NCBI GenBank assembly: GCA_012719555.1
Contig: JAAYAE010000340.1
Coordinates: 1-20,749 of the forward strand
From: Acholeplasmataceae bacterium
GTDB taxonomy: Bacteria; Bacillota; Negativicutes; Acidaminococcales; Acidaminococcaceae
Reading direction: 5' to 3'
DNA length: 20,749 nucleotides
Each line of letters starts with the position of its first letter. Position 1 is the first letter of the stretch. The translations under genes and the position numbers were made by a program. Below, in pieces: positions 1 to 6,784 of the stretch. The notes below the pieces were generated by a model. It had not been told where the DNA came from. It searched no databases and saw only the letters and a list, made by a program, of their open reading frames with translations.

Positions 1-37
1 AAAAATATTAGTCATTAATTCGATTGGAGGAGTTATA

Positions 38-1312
38 GTGTTAATAGGTGCACCCCGTGGTACAAAAGATATATTGCCCGGTTCTATTGTGGCTTGGCGC
101 TATGTAGAACAGATAATGCGTGAAGTTTGCGCTGCTTTTGACTATCATGAGATTAGGACTCCCATGTTTGAGCACACAGAACTTTTTCATAGAGGTATTG
201 GTGATACCACTGATGTGGTGGAAAAAGAAATGTACACATTTATGGATAGAGGTAAAAGAAGTATTACACTCAGACCTGAAAATACAGCTTCGGTTGTACG
301 TGCGTTTGTAGAGAATAAAATGTACGGCGATGTAGTTCCGACAAAACTTTATTATATTGGACCAATGTTTCGCTATGATCGGCCACAAGCCGGACGTATG
401 CGGCAGTTTCATCAGTTCGGCATTGAAGCATTGGGAGCGGCATCTCCTACTATTGATGCAGAAGTAATAATGCTAGCGCTGCAGACACTTAAAAGATTGG
501 GTTTAACTGATTTAAAACTAAAAATAAATTCTGTGGGTTGCAGTGTTTGTCGTCCTGTACACAGAAAACTTTTACAAGATTTTTTCCGCCCCAATTTAGA
601 TAAACTTTGTAGAGACTGCCAAAGCCGTTTTGAACGCAATCCTTTGCGAATTTTAGATTGTAAGGTGGCTGAATGCAAAACGCTTGCTGAGGGTGCTCCT
701 AAGATTACGGATTGTTTGTGTGATGACTGTAAGAGTCATTTTGCTAAGGTTCAAGAATTACTAACTGTGGCAGGTGTGGAATATGAATTGGATAGTAATT
801 TAGTTCGTGGCTTGGATTATTATACCAAGACCGCCTTCGAAATTCAGTATTCCCCGTTAGGTGCACAAAGTGCCGTGTGTGGCGGTGGTAGATATGACGG
901 ATTAGTTGAGGAAATTGGTGGACCCAGCACACCAGGTATAGGTTTTGCAATGGGCATGGAACGAGTGCTTTTAGCTTTGGAAAAACAAAATCTTTTACCG
1001 GAGGGCAAAACAGCACTTGACGTGTTCATAGTGGTTTCCAATACTATCAATTTACCCCTGGCTTTTAAAATAATTAGTCTTTTACGCAGCAATGGTTTGG
1101 CTTGTGATATGGATTTTCTGGAGCGCAGTATGAAAGCTCAGATGAAGCAAGCTAATCGTTTGCAGGCTCGTAACGTAGTTATTTTTGGTGAGGATGAAGT
1201 AGCCAGAGGAGCAGTTGTTTTACGTAACATGTCTACTAGTGAGCAGACAGAAGTAAAAATAGAAGAACTCCCAATAATTTTAAATAAAACAGAGGTGCAA
1301 AATCATGAGTAA
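38..1312 (+). CDS. hisS: Histidyl-tRNA synthetase (HisRS)
   Basis: Class II synthetase that charges tRNA(His) with histidine in the cytoplasm. The 424-residue length is normal for the family. Visible signatures: the N-terminal APRGTKDILP; motif 2 around residues 108-130 (FRYDRPQAGRMRQFHQFG); the histidine-binding LVRGLDYYTKTAFE near residue 255; motif 3 GIGFAMGMERVLLAL; and a C-terminal anticodon-binding domain. I chose the GTG start at 38 because GGAGGAG lies at 26-32, five bases upstream, and the family-typical N-terminus follows at once. Between residues 168 and 231 there are nine cysteines, including C168/C171, C191/C194 and C226/C228/C231, which could bind a metal (inference). The stop overlaps the aspS start, so the two are co-transcribed and probably translationally coupled. 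The promoter lies outside the window. Confidence 0.97.
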   Translation: MLIGAPRGTKDILPGSIVAWRYVEQIMREVCAAFDYHEIRTPMFEHTELFHRGIGDTTDVVEKEMYTFMDRGKRSITLRPENTASVVRAFVENKMYGDVVPTKLYYIGPMFRYDRPQAGRMRQFHQFGIEALGAASPTIDAEVIMLALQTLKRLGLTDLKLKINSVGCSVCRPVHRKLLQDFFRPNLDKLCRDCQSRFERNPLRILDCKVAECKTLAEGAPKITDCLCDDCKSHFAKVQELLTVAGVEYELDSNLVRGLDYYTKTAFEIQYSPLGAQSAVCGGGRYDGLVEEIGGPSTPGIGFAMGMERVLLALEKQNLLPEGKTALDVFIVVSNTINLPLAFKIISLLRSNGLACDMDFLERSMKAQMKQANRLQARNVVIFGEDEVARGAVVLRNMSTSEQTEVKIEELPIILNKTEVQNHE

Positions 1313-3113
1313 AAAACGCAGTCATCATTGCGGAGAATTAACCAAACAAGAATCAGGCATAGAGGTAACGCTTTGTGGTTGGGTGGCAAAACGTCGTGAT
1401 CACGGCGGTATTATATTTATAGATTTACGCGATCGTTCGGGGATTGTACAGGTAGTAGTATCTCCTGAATTTGCCAAGGAGAATTTTCATTTGGCAGAAG
1501 ACGTCCGCAATGAATTTGTTTTACAAGTTTCAGGCAATGTTCGTCTTCGTTCTGCCGAAACAATTAACCCACATATTCCTACCGGTGAAATAGAAATCGT
1601 TGTAACTGAGTTAGAAGTACTTAATACGGCGAAAACTCCTCCTTTTTATATTAAAGATGGGGTGGATGTTGATGAGAATGTGAGATTGCGTTATCGTTAT
1701 TTGGATTTGCGTAGACCTGAAATGCAACGCAATATAATTTTACGCCATAAAGTTACTAAACTCATGAGAGATTATTTGGATAATAGGGACTTTCTAGAAA
1801 TTGAAACACCGATGCTTACCAAAAGCACACCTGAAGGTGCTAGGGATTATTTAGTGCCGAGCCGTGTAAATCCTGGGAAATTTTACGCGTTGCCTCAATC
1901 ACCACAAATTTTTAAACAGATTTTGATGGTAGCAGGCATGGAAAAATATTTTCAAATCGTGCGTTGTTTCCGTGATGAAGATTTGCGGGCTGATAGGCAA
2001 CCTGAATTTACACAATTGGATATGGAAATGTCCTTCGTTGATGAAGAAGATATAATGAACCTTATGGAAGGGTTAATTTCCTATATCTTCAAGGGAGCTT
2101 TGGATAAAGATTTGAAAGTTCCTTTCCAACGCATGACTTGGGATGACGCAATGGACCAGTATGGTAGTGATAAGCCGGACTTGCGTTTTGAAATGAAATT
2201 AGTAAATATGTGTGAAGCTATTAAGAATAGTAATTTTAAAGTATTTAAAGACATCGTTGATAAAGGCGGCTTGGTTAAGGCTATTAACGTTAAAGGTTAT
2301 AGTGCTATTGCCCGTCGTGAATTGGACAGCTTAGTAGAATTTGTTGGTATTTATGGGGCAAAAGGCTTGGCCTGGATTATGGTCAACGAAGATGGTACCA
2401 TAAAATCACCTATTGCGAAATTCTTCAGCGAAGATGAACTCAAAGAGATTTTGGCAACCGTCAAAGCAGAACCGGGAGACTTATTTCTCTTCATTGCAGA
2501 CCAAAAACCAGCTGTAGTTGCTCAGGCGTTAGGCGCTTTGCGCTTAGAAATGGCTAAACGTCGTGGTTTGATTGATGAAAAAGCACTTGCCTTTACCTGG
2601 GTTGTAAAATTCCCTATGTTTGAATATAGTGAAGAAGAAAAACGTTGGGTTGCTGTACATCATCCGTTTACCGCTCCTTGTGATGAGGATGTTCAATATT
2701 TAAGTACTGACCCAGGCCGCGTATATGCTAAAGCTTATGATATGGTACTAAACGGAACTGAAATTGGTGGCGGCAGTATTCGTATACATCGTAGAGAAGT
2801 ACAAAAAGAAGTATTTAAAGCTATAGGTCTTAGTGAAGAAGAAGCCAAAGAAAAATTCGGCTTCTTAATGACAGCTTTTGAATTTGGGGCACCACCACAT
2901 GGCGGATTAGCTTTTGGTTTGGATCGTTTAATCATGATAATGGCTAATCGTCCATCTATTCGTGACGTTATTGCTTTCCCAAAAACACAAAGTGCAACAG
3001 ACTTAATGAGCCAGGCTCCTGATGATGTTGAGGCTAAACAATTACGTGAACTACACATTAGATCAACTGTAGTGAAAAAAGAAATTAAAGAAATTAAAGA
3101 AAGTAAAGAATAA
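1305..3113 (+). CDS. aspS: Aspartyl-tRNA synthetase, probably non-discriminating
   Basis: Class IIb synthetase of the long bacterial type, 602 residues: N-terminal OB-fold anticodon-binding domain (about 1-110), catalytic core with motif 2 (FRDEDLRADRQPEFTQLD), a bacterial GAD insertion (about 290-410), and motif 3 (GLAFGLDRLIMIMANRPS). The anticodon-binding loop reads RRDHGG with His33. In characterised AspRS enzymes a His here goes with non-discriminating enzymes that also charge tRNA(Asn), while discriminating ones carry Leu. I infer that Asn-tRNA(Asn) may be made through GatCAB amidation. ATG 1305 overlaps the hisS end by 8 nt (ATGAGTAA), with AGAGGTG upstream. The last residues form a Lys/Glu-rich tail encoded by a 9-nt tandem repeat. 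Confidence 0.97.
   Translation: MSKKRSHHCGELTKQESGIEVTLCGWVAKRRDHGGIIFIDLRDRSGIVQVVVSPEFAKENFHLAEDVRNEFVLQVSGNVRLRSAETINPHIPTGEIEIVVTELEVLNTAKTPPFYIKDGVDVDENVRLRYRYLDLRRPEMQRNIILRHKVTKLMRDYLDNRDFLEIETPMLTKSTPEGARDYLVPSRVNPGKFYALPQSPQIFKQILMVAGMEKYFQIVRCFRDEDLRADRQPEFTQLDMEMSFVDEEDIMNLMEGLISYIFKGALDKDLKVPFQRMTWDDAMDQYGSDKPDLRFEMKLVNMCEAIKNSNFKVFKDIVDKGGLVKAINVKGYSAIARRELDSLVEFVGIYGAKGLAWIMVNEDGTIKSPIAKFFSEDELKEILATVKAEPGDLFLFIADQKPAVVAQALGALRLEMAKRRGLIDEKALAFTWVVKFPMFEYSEEEKRWVAVHHPFTAPCDEDVQYLSTDPGRVYAKAYDMVLNGTEIGGGSIRIHRREVQKEVFKAIGLSEEEAKEKFGFLMTAFEFGAPPHGGLAFGLDRLIMIMANRPSIRDVIAFPKTQSATDLMSQAPDDVEAKQLRELHIRSTVVKKEIKEIKESKE
3081..3107 (+). repeat. 9-nt tandem repeat at the 3' end of aspS
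   Basis: Three consecutive 9-nt units: GAAATTAAA, GAAATTAAA and GAAAGTAAA (one base different). They encode E-I-K, E-I-K, E-S-K in the charged C-terminal tail of AspRS. In-frame copy changes would leave the reading frame intact and alter only the tail length. Confidence 0.8.
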
Positions 3114-3142
3114 TTGCATATGCAAGCAAACTTTGCTAAAAT
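3114..3142 (+). promoter_or_regulatory. Sigma-A promoter of the 6S RNA gene, with overlapping palindromes
   Basis: The -35 TTGCAT is at 3114-3119, a 17-bp spacer follows, and the -10 TAAAAT is at 3137-3142, preceded by an extended -10 TG at 3134-3135. The expected start is near 3149, right at the 5' base of the 6S RNA closing stem. The -35 lies in a perfect 12-bp palindrome, TTGCATATGCAA (3114-3125). The spacer holds AGCAAA-C-TTTGCT (3125-3137). Confidence 0.75.
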
Positions 3143-3148
3143 ATAAAT

Positions 3149-3337
3149 GAAGAGAATTCCCTGCGATGTACGAGCGAGATTCCGTGTTTTGAGCCAACAC
3201 ATTATTTTTGGGAGCCATGAGCGCCTTTTATTGATGGTAAGCCCCCTCGAGGGGACATCAGATGTAAGAGGGAAGGCACCCACCTGCACATGCAGGTTCA
3301 AAACCTGGAATATATACGGCATTGTGGGGTTCTTTTG
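3149..3337 (+). ncRNA. ssrS: 6S RNA (RNA polymerase-binding regulatory RNA)
   Basis: 6S RNA mimics an open promoter, binds the housekeeping RNA polymerase holoenzyme and dampens transcription in stationary phase. Length is about 190 nt. The 5' strand CCCTGCGATGT (3159-3169) pairs with GCATTGTGGGG (3319-3329) using G-U pairs, and AGAGAA (3151-3156) extends the stem against TTCTTT (3330-3335). The left arm holds the family-like TTTTGAGCCAACA (from about 3189), comparable to the CTGAGCCGATATTT segment of E. coli 6S. An internal hairpin, CCCCTCGAGGGG, lies at 3242-3253. Position downstream of aspS matches B. subtilis 6S-1 (bsrA). The 3' end is set from the closing stem and U-rich run at 3333-3340. 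Boundaries are good to a few bases. Confidence 0.88.
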
Positions 3338-3431
3338 TTTATCTGGCTATATTTTTATGGAACAGGGCTTTTTTGCCTCGGCTTAACGTTATTGTGACTG
3401 ATTGTGTTCTTGATAAATAAGGAAGTGTTTT

Positions 3432-4718
3432 ATGGATAGTTTGTTTTCAACTTTAGCAGAAAAGCCTTTGGCGGATAGAATGCGTCCCCAGACCTTAGAA
3501 AGTTTTGTGGGTCAGGAAAAGGTATTAGGTGCAAACAGCTATTTGCGTAGGATGATTGAAAAAGATATGGTTCCGTCGATTATTCTCTATGGACCGCCAG
3601 GTACAGGTAAAACAACGCTGGCTAGTGTTATCGCCGAAATTACCGGAAATATTTTTGTCGCTATTAATGCTGTTTCTTCCGGGGTACCGGAATTACGCAA
3701 GCTCATCGCCAAGGCTCAAGAAGCTTTGCATTCCGGTCAGGGACGTACGATTGTTTTTATTGATGAAATACATCGTTTTAATAAAGGACAGCAAGATGTT
3801 TTATTACCTTTTGTAGAAAATGGTACTATTATTCTTATTGGCGCTACTACAGAAAATCCTTTTTTTGAAATAAATTCCCCCTTATTGTCTAGAATGAAAG
3901 TCATTAGATTGGAAATACTTACACCTAATGAGATAAGCTTAATTATAAAAACGGCATTAACAGATAGGGAAAGAGGATATGGTAAAGAAGGCATTGTTCT
4001 TACTGAAGATTGTTTGAGAAATATTGCTGAAATTGCCGGTGGTGATGCCAGATCTGCTCTTAATATTCTGGAGCAGGCAAAGACTATGCTGCCCGAGGGA
4101 CAAAAGGAAATAAATAGGGATATATTAAGTATGGTTTTAGGTGATGCCCTATTGAAATATGATAAAAATGGTGATTATCACTATGATGTGGTATCTGCTT
4201 TTATAAAGAGTATGCGTGGCTCAGATGCTGACGCGGCACTACATTATTTGGCTAGAATGATTGAATCCGGTGAAGATGTGCGTTTTATTGCTAGGCGTAT
4301 TATTATTTGCGCTGCAGAAGATGTGGGAAATGCTGACCCCATGGCTCTTGTATTGGCTAATGCGGCTGCTCAGGCAGCACATTTTGTGGGACTGCCGGAA
4401 GCAAAGATCCCATTAGCTCAGGCTGTTTGTTATATTGCTAATGCTCCTAAGAGTAACAGTTCGTATTTGGGTATTGCTGCCGCACAAAATGATGTGCGAA
4501 ATAGGGATTGTGGTACGGTACCAGGGCATTTGCGTGATGCCCACTATCCCGGTGCCGGGAAACTGGGGCATGGTGTGGGATATCTATATCCACATGATTA
4601 TCCCGGTGGTTATGTGAAACAACAATACTTGCCGGATAAATTGCTAAACGCGAAATATTATGAACCAAAGGATATTGGCTATGAGGCAAAGTTTAAAACT
4701 GACTCTCATAAAAAATAA
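3432..4718 (+). CDS. rarA: RarA/MgsA, AAA+ replication-associated recombination protein
   Basis: Clamp-loader-related AAA+ ATPase acting at stalled or damaged replication forks, 428 residues as usual for the family. Walker A is GPPGTGKT (54-61), Walker B VFIDEIH (108-114), sensor 1 GATTENP (137-143), and an arginine-containing LLSRMKV follows at 151-157. The MgsA C-terminal tetramerisation domain ends with the conserved HLRDAHYPGA and YPHDYPGGYV blocks. ATG 3432 has AAGGAAGTG just upstream. It sits downstream of the 6S RNA gene, and a terminator follows within 6 nt of the stop, so it is the last gene of its transcript. No convincing separate promoter is visible between 6S and rarA; a weak TTGTGA/TAAATA pair (3392/3414) is possible. 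Confidence 0.96.
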   Translation: MDSLFSTLAEKPLADRMRPQTLESFVGQEKVLGANSYLRRMIEKDMVPSIILYGPPGTGKTTLASVIAEITGNIFVAINAVSSGVPELRKLIAKAQEALHSGQGRTIVFIDEIHRFNKGQQDVLLPFVENGTIILIGATTENPFFEINSPLLSRMKVIRLEILTPNEISLIIKTALTDRERGYGKEGIVLTEDCLRNIAEIAGGDARSALNILEQAKTMLPEGQKEINRDILSMVLGDALLKYDKNGDYHYDVVSAFIKSMRGSDADAALHYLARMIESGEDVRFIARRIIICAAEDVGNADPMALVLANAAAQAAHFVGLPEAKIPLAQAVCYIANAPKSNSSYLGIAAAQNDVRNRDCGTVPGHLRDAHYPGAGKLGHGVGYLYPHDYPGGYVKQQYLPDKLLNAKYYEPKDIGYEAKFKTDSHKK

Positions 4719-4723
4719 GCCTA

Positions 4724-4757
4724 AAAGTCCCTTTTCAGTAGAGATGGGACTTTTTTT
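4724..4757 (+). terminator. Rho-independent terminator after rarA
   Basis: The perfect 8-bp stem AAAGTCCC (4724-4731) / GGGACTTT (4746-4753) has a 14-nt loop and ends in a run of seven T (4751-4757). It starts six bases after the rarA stop. Confidence 0.88.
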
Positions 4758-4787
4758 GTCTATATTAATGTAAAAACATGTATTTTC

Positions 4788-4796
4788 TGATATAAT
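4788..4796 (+). promoter_or_regulatory. Extended -10 promoter for the lspA operon
   Basis: TGA-TATAAT is an extended -10 with a perfect hexamer at 4791-4796. No good -35 is present at 17-bp spacing (ATGTAA at 4768-4773). It lies directly after the rarA terminator and 36 bases before lspA, so it likely drives the lspA to mnmA run. Confidence 0.6.
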
Positions 4797-4832
4797 TTAA
4801 CTGTGTCTATAAAGGTGGGTGTTATAGTTTAG

Positions 4833-5279
4833 ATGTATTTAATAATAGTTGTTTTCGTTGTGGTAATGCTAGATCAAATTACAAAATATATGATTGTAAG
4901 CAATATGACAGAAGGTATGAGTATTCCGATTATAGATCAGGTATTTCATTTAACTTTTGTTTTAAATCCAGGTGCGGCTTTTGGGATGTTAGAACACAAC
5001 CGTGAATTTTTTATTATCATGGCCATAGTTGTACTAATGTTTGTAGTCTATATGCGCAAAAAAATATTGGAGGAACCCCTGCCCATTCAGATTGGTATAG
5101 CTTTATTTGTTGGCGGGGCCTTGGGAAATTTAATTGATAGAATGAAAACCGGATTAGTTGTAGATTTTTTCGATTTTCGAATTTGGCCGGTTTTTAATAT
5201 AGCGGATATAGCTATTTGTTTAGGGGTAGGAGTAATGATATGGTCGATAATACGCGAAGAATTGAAGAGCAGGAATTAA
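4833..5279 (+). CDS. lspA: Lipoprotein signal peptidase (signal peptidase II)
   Basis: Membrane aspartyl protease that removes the signal peptide from diacylglyceryl-modified prolipoproteins. It has 148 residues and four hydrophobic segments. The N-terminal DQITKYMI (14-21), FVLNPGAAFG (42-51), GNLIDRM with catalytic Asp102, and NIADIAI with catalytic Asp125 are all intact. A stop codon directly precedes ATG 4833, so the start cannot lie further upstream in this frame. The likely Shine-Dalgarno (AAAGGTGGG) is unusually far away, about 13 bases. First gene of a long operon; its stop overlaps the next gene's start by one base (TAATG). Confidence 0.96.
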   Translation: MYLIIVVFVVVMLDQITKYMIVSNMTEGMSIPIIDQVFHLTFVLNPGAAFGMLEHNREFFIIMAIVVLMFVVYMRKKILEEPLPIQIGIALFVGGALGNLIDRMKTGLVVDFFDFRIWPVFNIADIAICLGVGVMIWSIIREELKSRN

Positions 5280-6196
5280 TGCAATTAACAGAAGCTGTTG
5301 AAGCAGAAAATGCAGGAATTAGGGTGGATGTATTTTTGGCCGGCGAGTTAGGCTTCTCTAGAGCCAATATACAAAAACTTATAGATGAGGGAAATATAGT
5401 TTTTCCCGGGAAAAAATTAAAAGCTAATTACAAAATTAAGACTGGAGATGTTTTTGGTTTTATACCACAAGAGGCAGTTCCTCTTGATGCCATGGCTGAA
5501 AATATACCATTAGATATTGTCTACGAAGATGAAGATGTAGTAGTTGTTAATAAAGCCAGAGGCATGGTAGTACATCCTGCCACAGGCAATTATACTGGGA
5601 CCTTGGTCAATGCCCTCTTGTATCACTGTGACAATTTATCAGGCATTAACGGGGTTATTAGACCGGGAATTGTACATCGTTTGGATAAAGATACCTCTGG
5701 CATTATGATTGTAGCCAAAAATGATGCAGCACATATTTCTTTATCGGAACAAATACATACAAAAACAGCTAAACGTACCTATCTTACCGTTGTCAGAGGC
5801 AATATTAAAAATGATAAGGGCAGGATAGAAACATTAATCGCAAGAGATCCCAAGGACCGCAAACGCATGGCTGTTGTTGCTGTTAATGGCCGCACAGCTA
5901 TTACTGAATATGAGGTTTTAGAACGTTACGGCAAGTTCACAATTGTGCGTTGTAAACTGCTTACAGGAAGAACACATCAAATTAGGCTGCATATGGAATA
6001 TATAGGTCATCCTATCGTAGGCGATCCTAAGTATTCACCTATGAAAACTTGTTTTGGTATTAAAGGACAGGCCTTACATTCAGAATCGTTAGTTTTTACT
6101 CATCCACGTACGGGTCAGGTCATGGAATTTACAGCACCCTTACCTGAGGATATGCATAAAATAGTAACTCGTTTACACAACGGGCAATTCAATTGA
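5279..6196 (+). CDS. rluD: RluA/RluD-family pseudouridine synthase with S4 domain
   Basis: Converts uridine to pseudouridine in RNA, probably 23S rRNA. With this start it has 305 residues: S4 RNA-binding domain (about 14-60), then the catalytic domain with HRLDKDTSG (133-141) carrying the catalytic Asp136, and the conserved GRTHQIRLH near 230. The start is ambiguous. ATG 5279 gives a family-typical N-terminus and TAATG coupling to lspA. ATG 5240 in the same frame has a stronger ribosome binding site (AGGGGTAGGAG, 8 bases away) and would add 13 residues. The family is certain, but which RNA position is modified cannot be told from sequence. In B. subtilis the orthologue next to lspA is named YlyB. 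Confidence 0.9.
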   Translation: MQLTEAVEAENAGIRVDVFLAGELGFSRANIQKLIDEGNIVFPGKKLKANYKIKTGDVFGFIPQEAVPLDAMAENIPLDIVYEDEDVVVVNKARGMVVHPATGNYTGTLVNALLYHCDNLSGINGVIRPGIVHRLDKDTSGIMIVAKNDAAHISLSEQIHTKTAKRTYLTVVRGNIKNDKGRIETLIARDPKDRKRMAVVAVNGRTAITEYEVLERYGKFTIVRCKLLTGRTHQIRLHMEYIGHPIVGDPKYSPMKTCFGIKGQALHSESLVFTHPRTGQVMEFTAPLPEDMHKIVTRLHNGQFN

Positions 6197-6211
6197 TGAG
6201 GAGTGATTTTA

Positions 6212-6760
6212 ATGAGTACGGCAATAAAGAAAAAAACTATTATGGACGCAGATGCAATGCGTCGCGCATTGGTTAGGGTAGCTCACGAAATTGTAGAGAA
6301 AAATAAGGGTGTAGAAAATATAATATTGGTAGGCATTAGAACCAGAGGAGTGCCCTTAGCTCAAAGAATCGCTGAAGAAATTAAAACCATTGAAAATATT
6401 ATTTTACCTGTAGGTACCTTGGATATAACCTTGTATCGCGATGATTTATCTACCTTAGCTTATAATCCTGTAGTTCGTGCTACGGAAATAGATTTTGATA
6501 TTAGCGGTAAGACAGTTGTTTTAGTTGATGATGTTTTATTCACGGGCAGAACTATTCGCTGTGCCTTGGACGCTCTTATTGATATGGGTAGGCCCACTGC
6601 TATTCAGTTGGCTGTATTAGTAGATCGCGGTCACAGGGAATTACCAATTCGTGCTGATTATGTGGGTAAGAATGTACCTACAGCTAGAACGGAAGCAGTG
6701 GATGTTTCCTTGGTAGAGCTGGAAAAAGTTGATGAAGTAACACTTAGTGATATTAAATAA
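6212..6760 (+). CDS. pyrR: PyrR: pyr mRNA-binding attenuation regulator / uracil phosphoribosyltransferase
   Basis: PyrR binds UMP/UTP and pyr mRNA leaders to promote attenuation, and has uracil phosphoribosyltransferase activity. The 182-residue length is typical. The PRPP-binding loop VVLVDDVLFTGRT (102-114) is intact, and GIRTRGVPLA (41-50) matches the family. ATG 6212 has GAGGAG at 6198-6203, eight bases upstream. An in-frame GTG at 6203 overlaps that site and is rejected. It sits 15 bases after the pseudouridine synthase and before smc, with no pyrimidine biosynthesis genes in view, so it must regulate targets elsewhere. No pyr-type attenuator was recognised in the window. Confidence 0.95.
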   Translation: MSTAIKKKTIMDADAMRRALVRVAHEIVEKNKGVENIILVGIRTRGVPLAQRIAEEIKTIENIILPVGTLDITLYRDDLSTLAYNPVVRATEIDFDISGKTVVLVDDVLFTGRTIRCALDALIDMGRPTAIQLAVLVDRGHRELPIRADYVGKNVPTARTEAVDVSLVELEKVDEVTLSDIK

Positions 6761-6784
6761 TAATTACGTAGGGTCGGTGTTAAC

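Noticed and set aside
2735..3322. A 195-codon open frame on the - strand
   Set aside because: It runs antisense to the conserved 3' end of aspS and through the 6S RNA gene. It has no recognisable domain.
3365..3378. Small GGGC/GCCT hairpin with a T6 loop as a terminator after 6S RNA
   Set aside because: Only four base pairs (one G-U), and the T run is in the loop rather than after the stem. The 6S closing stem plus the T-rich run at 3333-3340 is the better 3' end.
3147..3386. A 79-codon + strand frame in the aspS-rarA gap
   Set aside because: It coincides with the structured 6S RNA, starts at its 5' end, has no ribosome binding site and shows no protein family.
4447..4689. A His-rich - strand frame inside rarA
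   Set aside because: The composition is a mirror of the conserved rarA C-terminal codons. No start signal and no known family.
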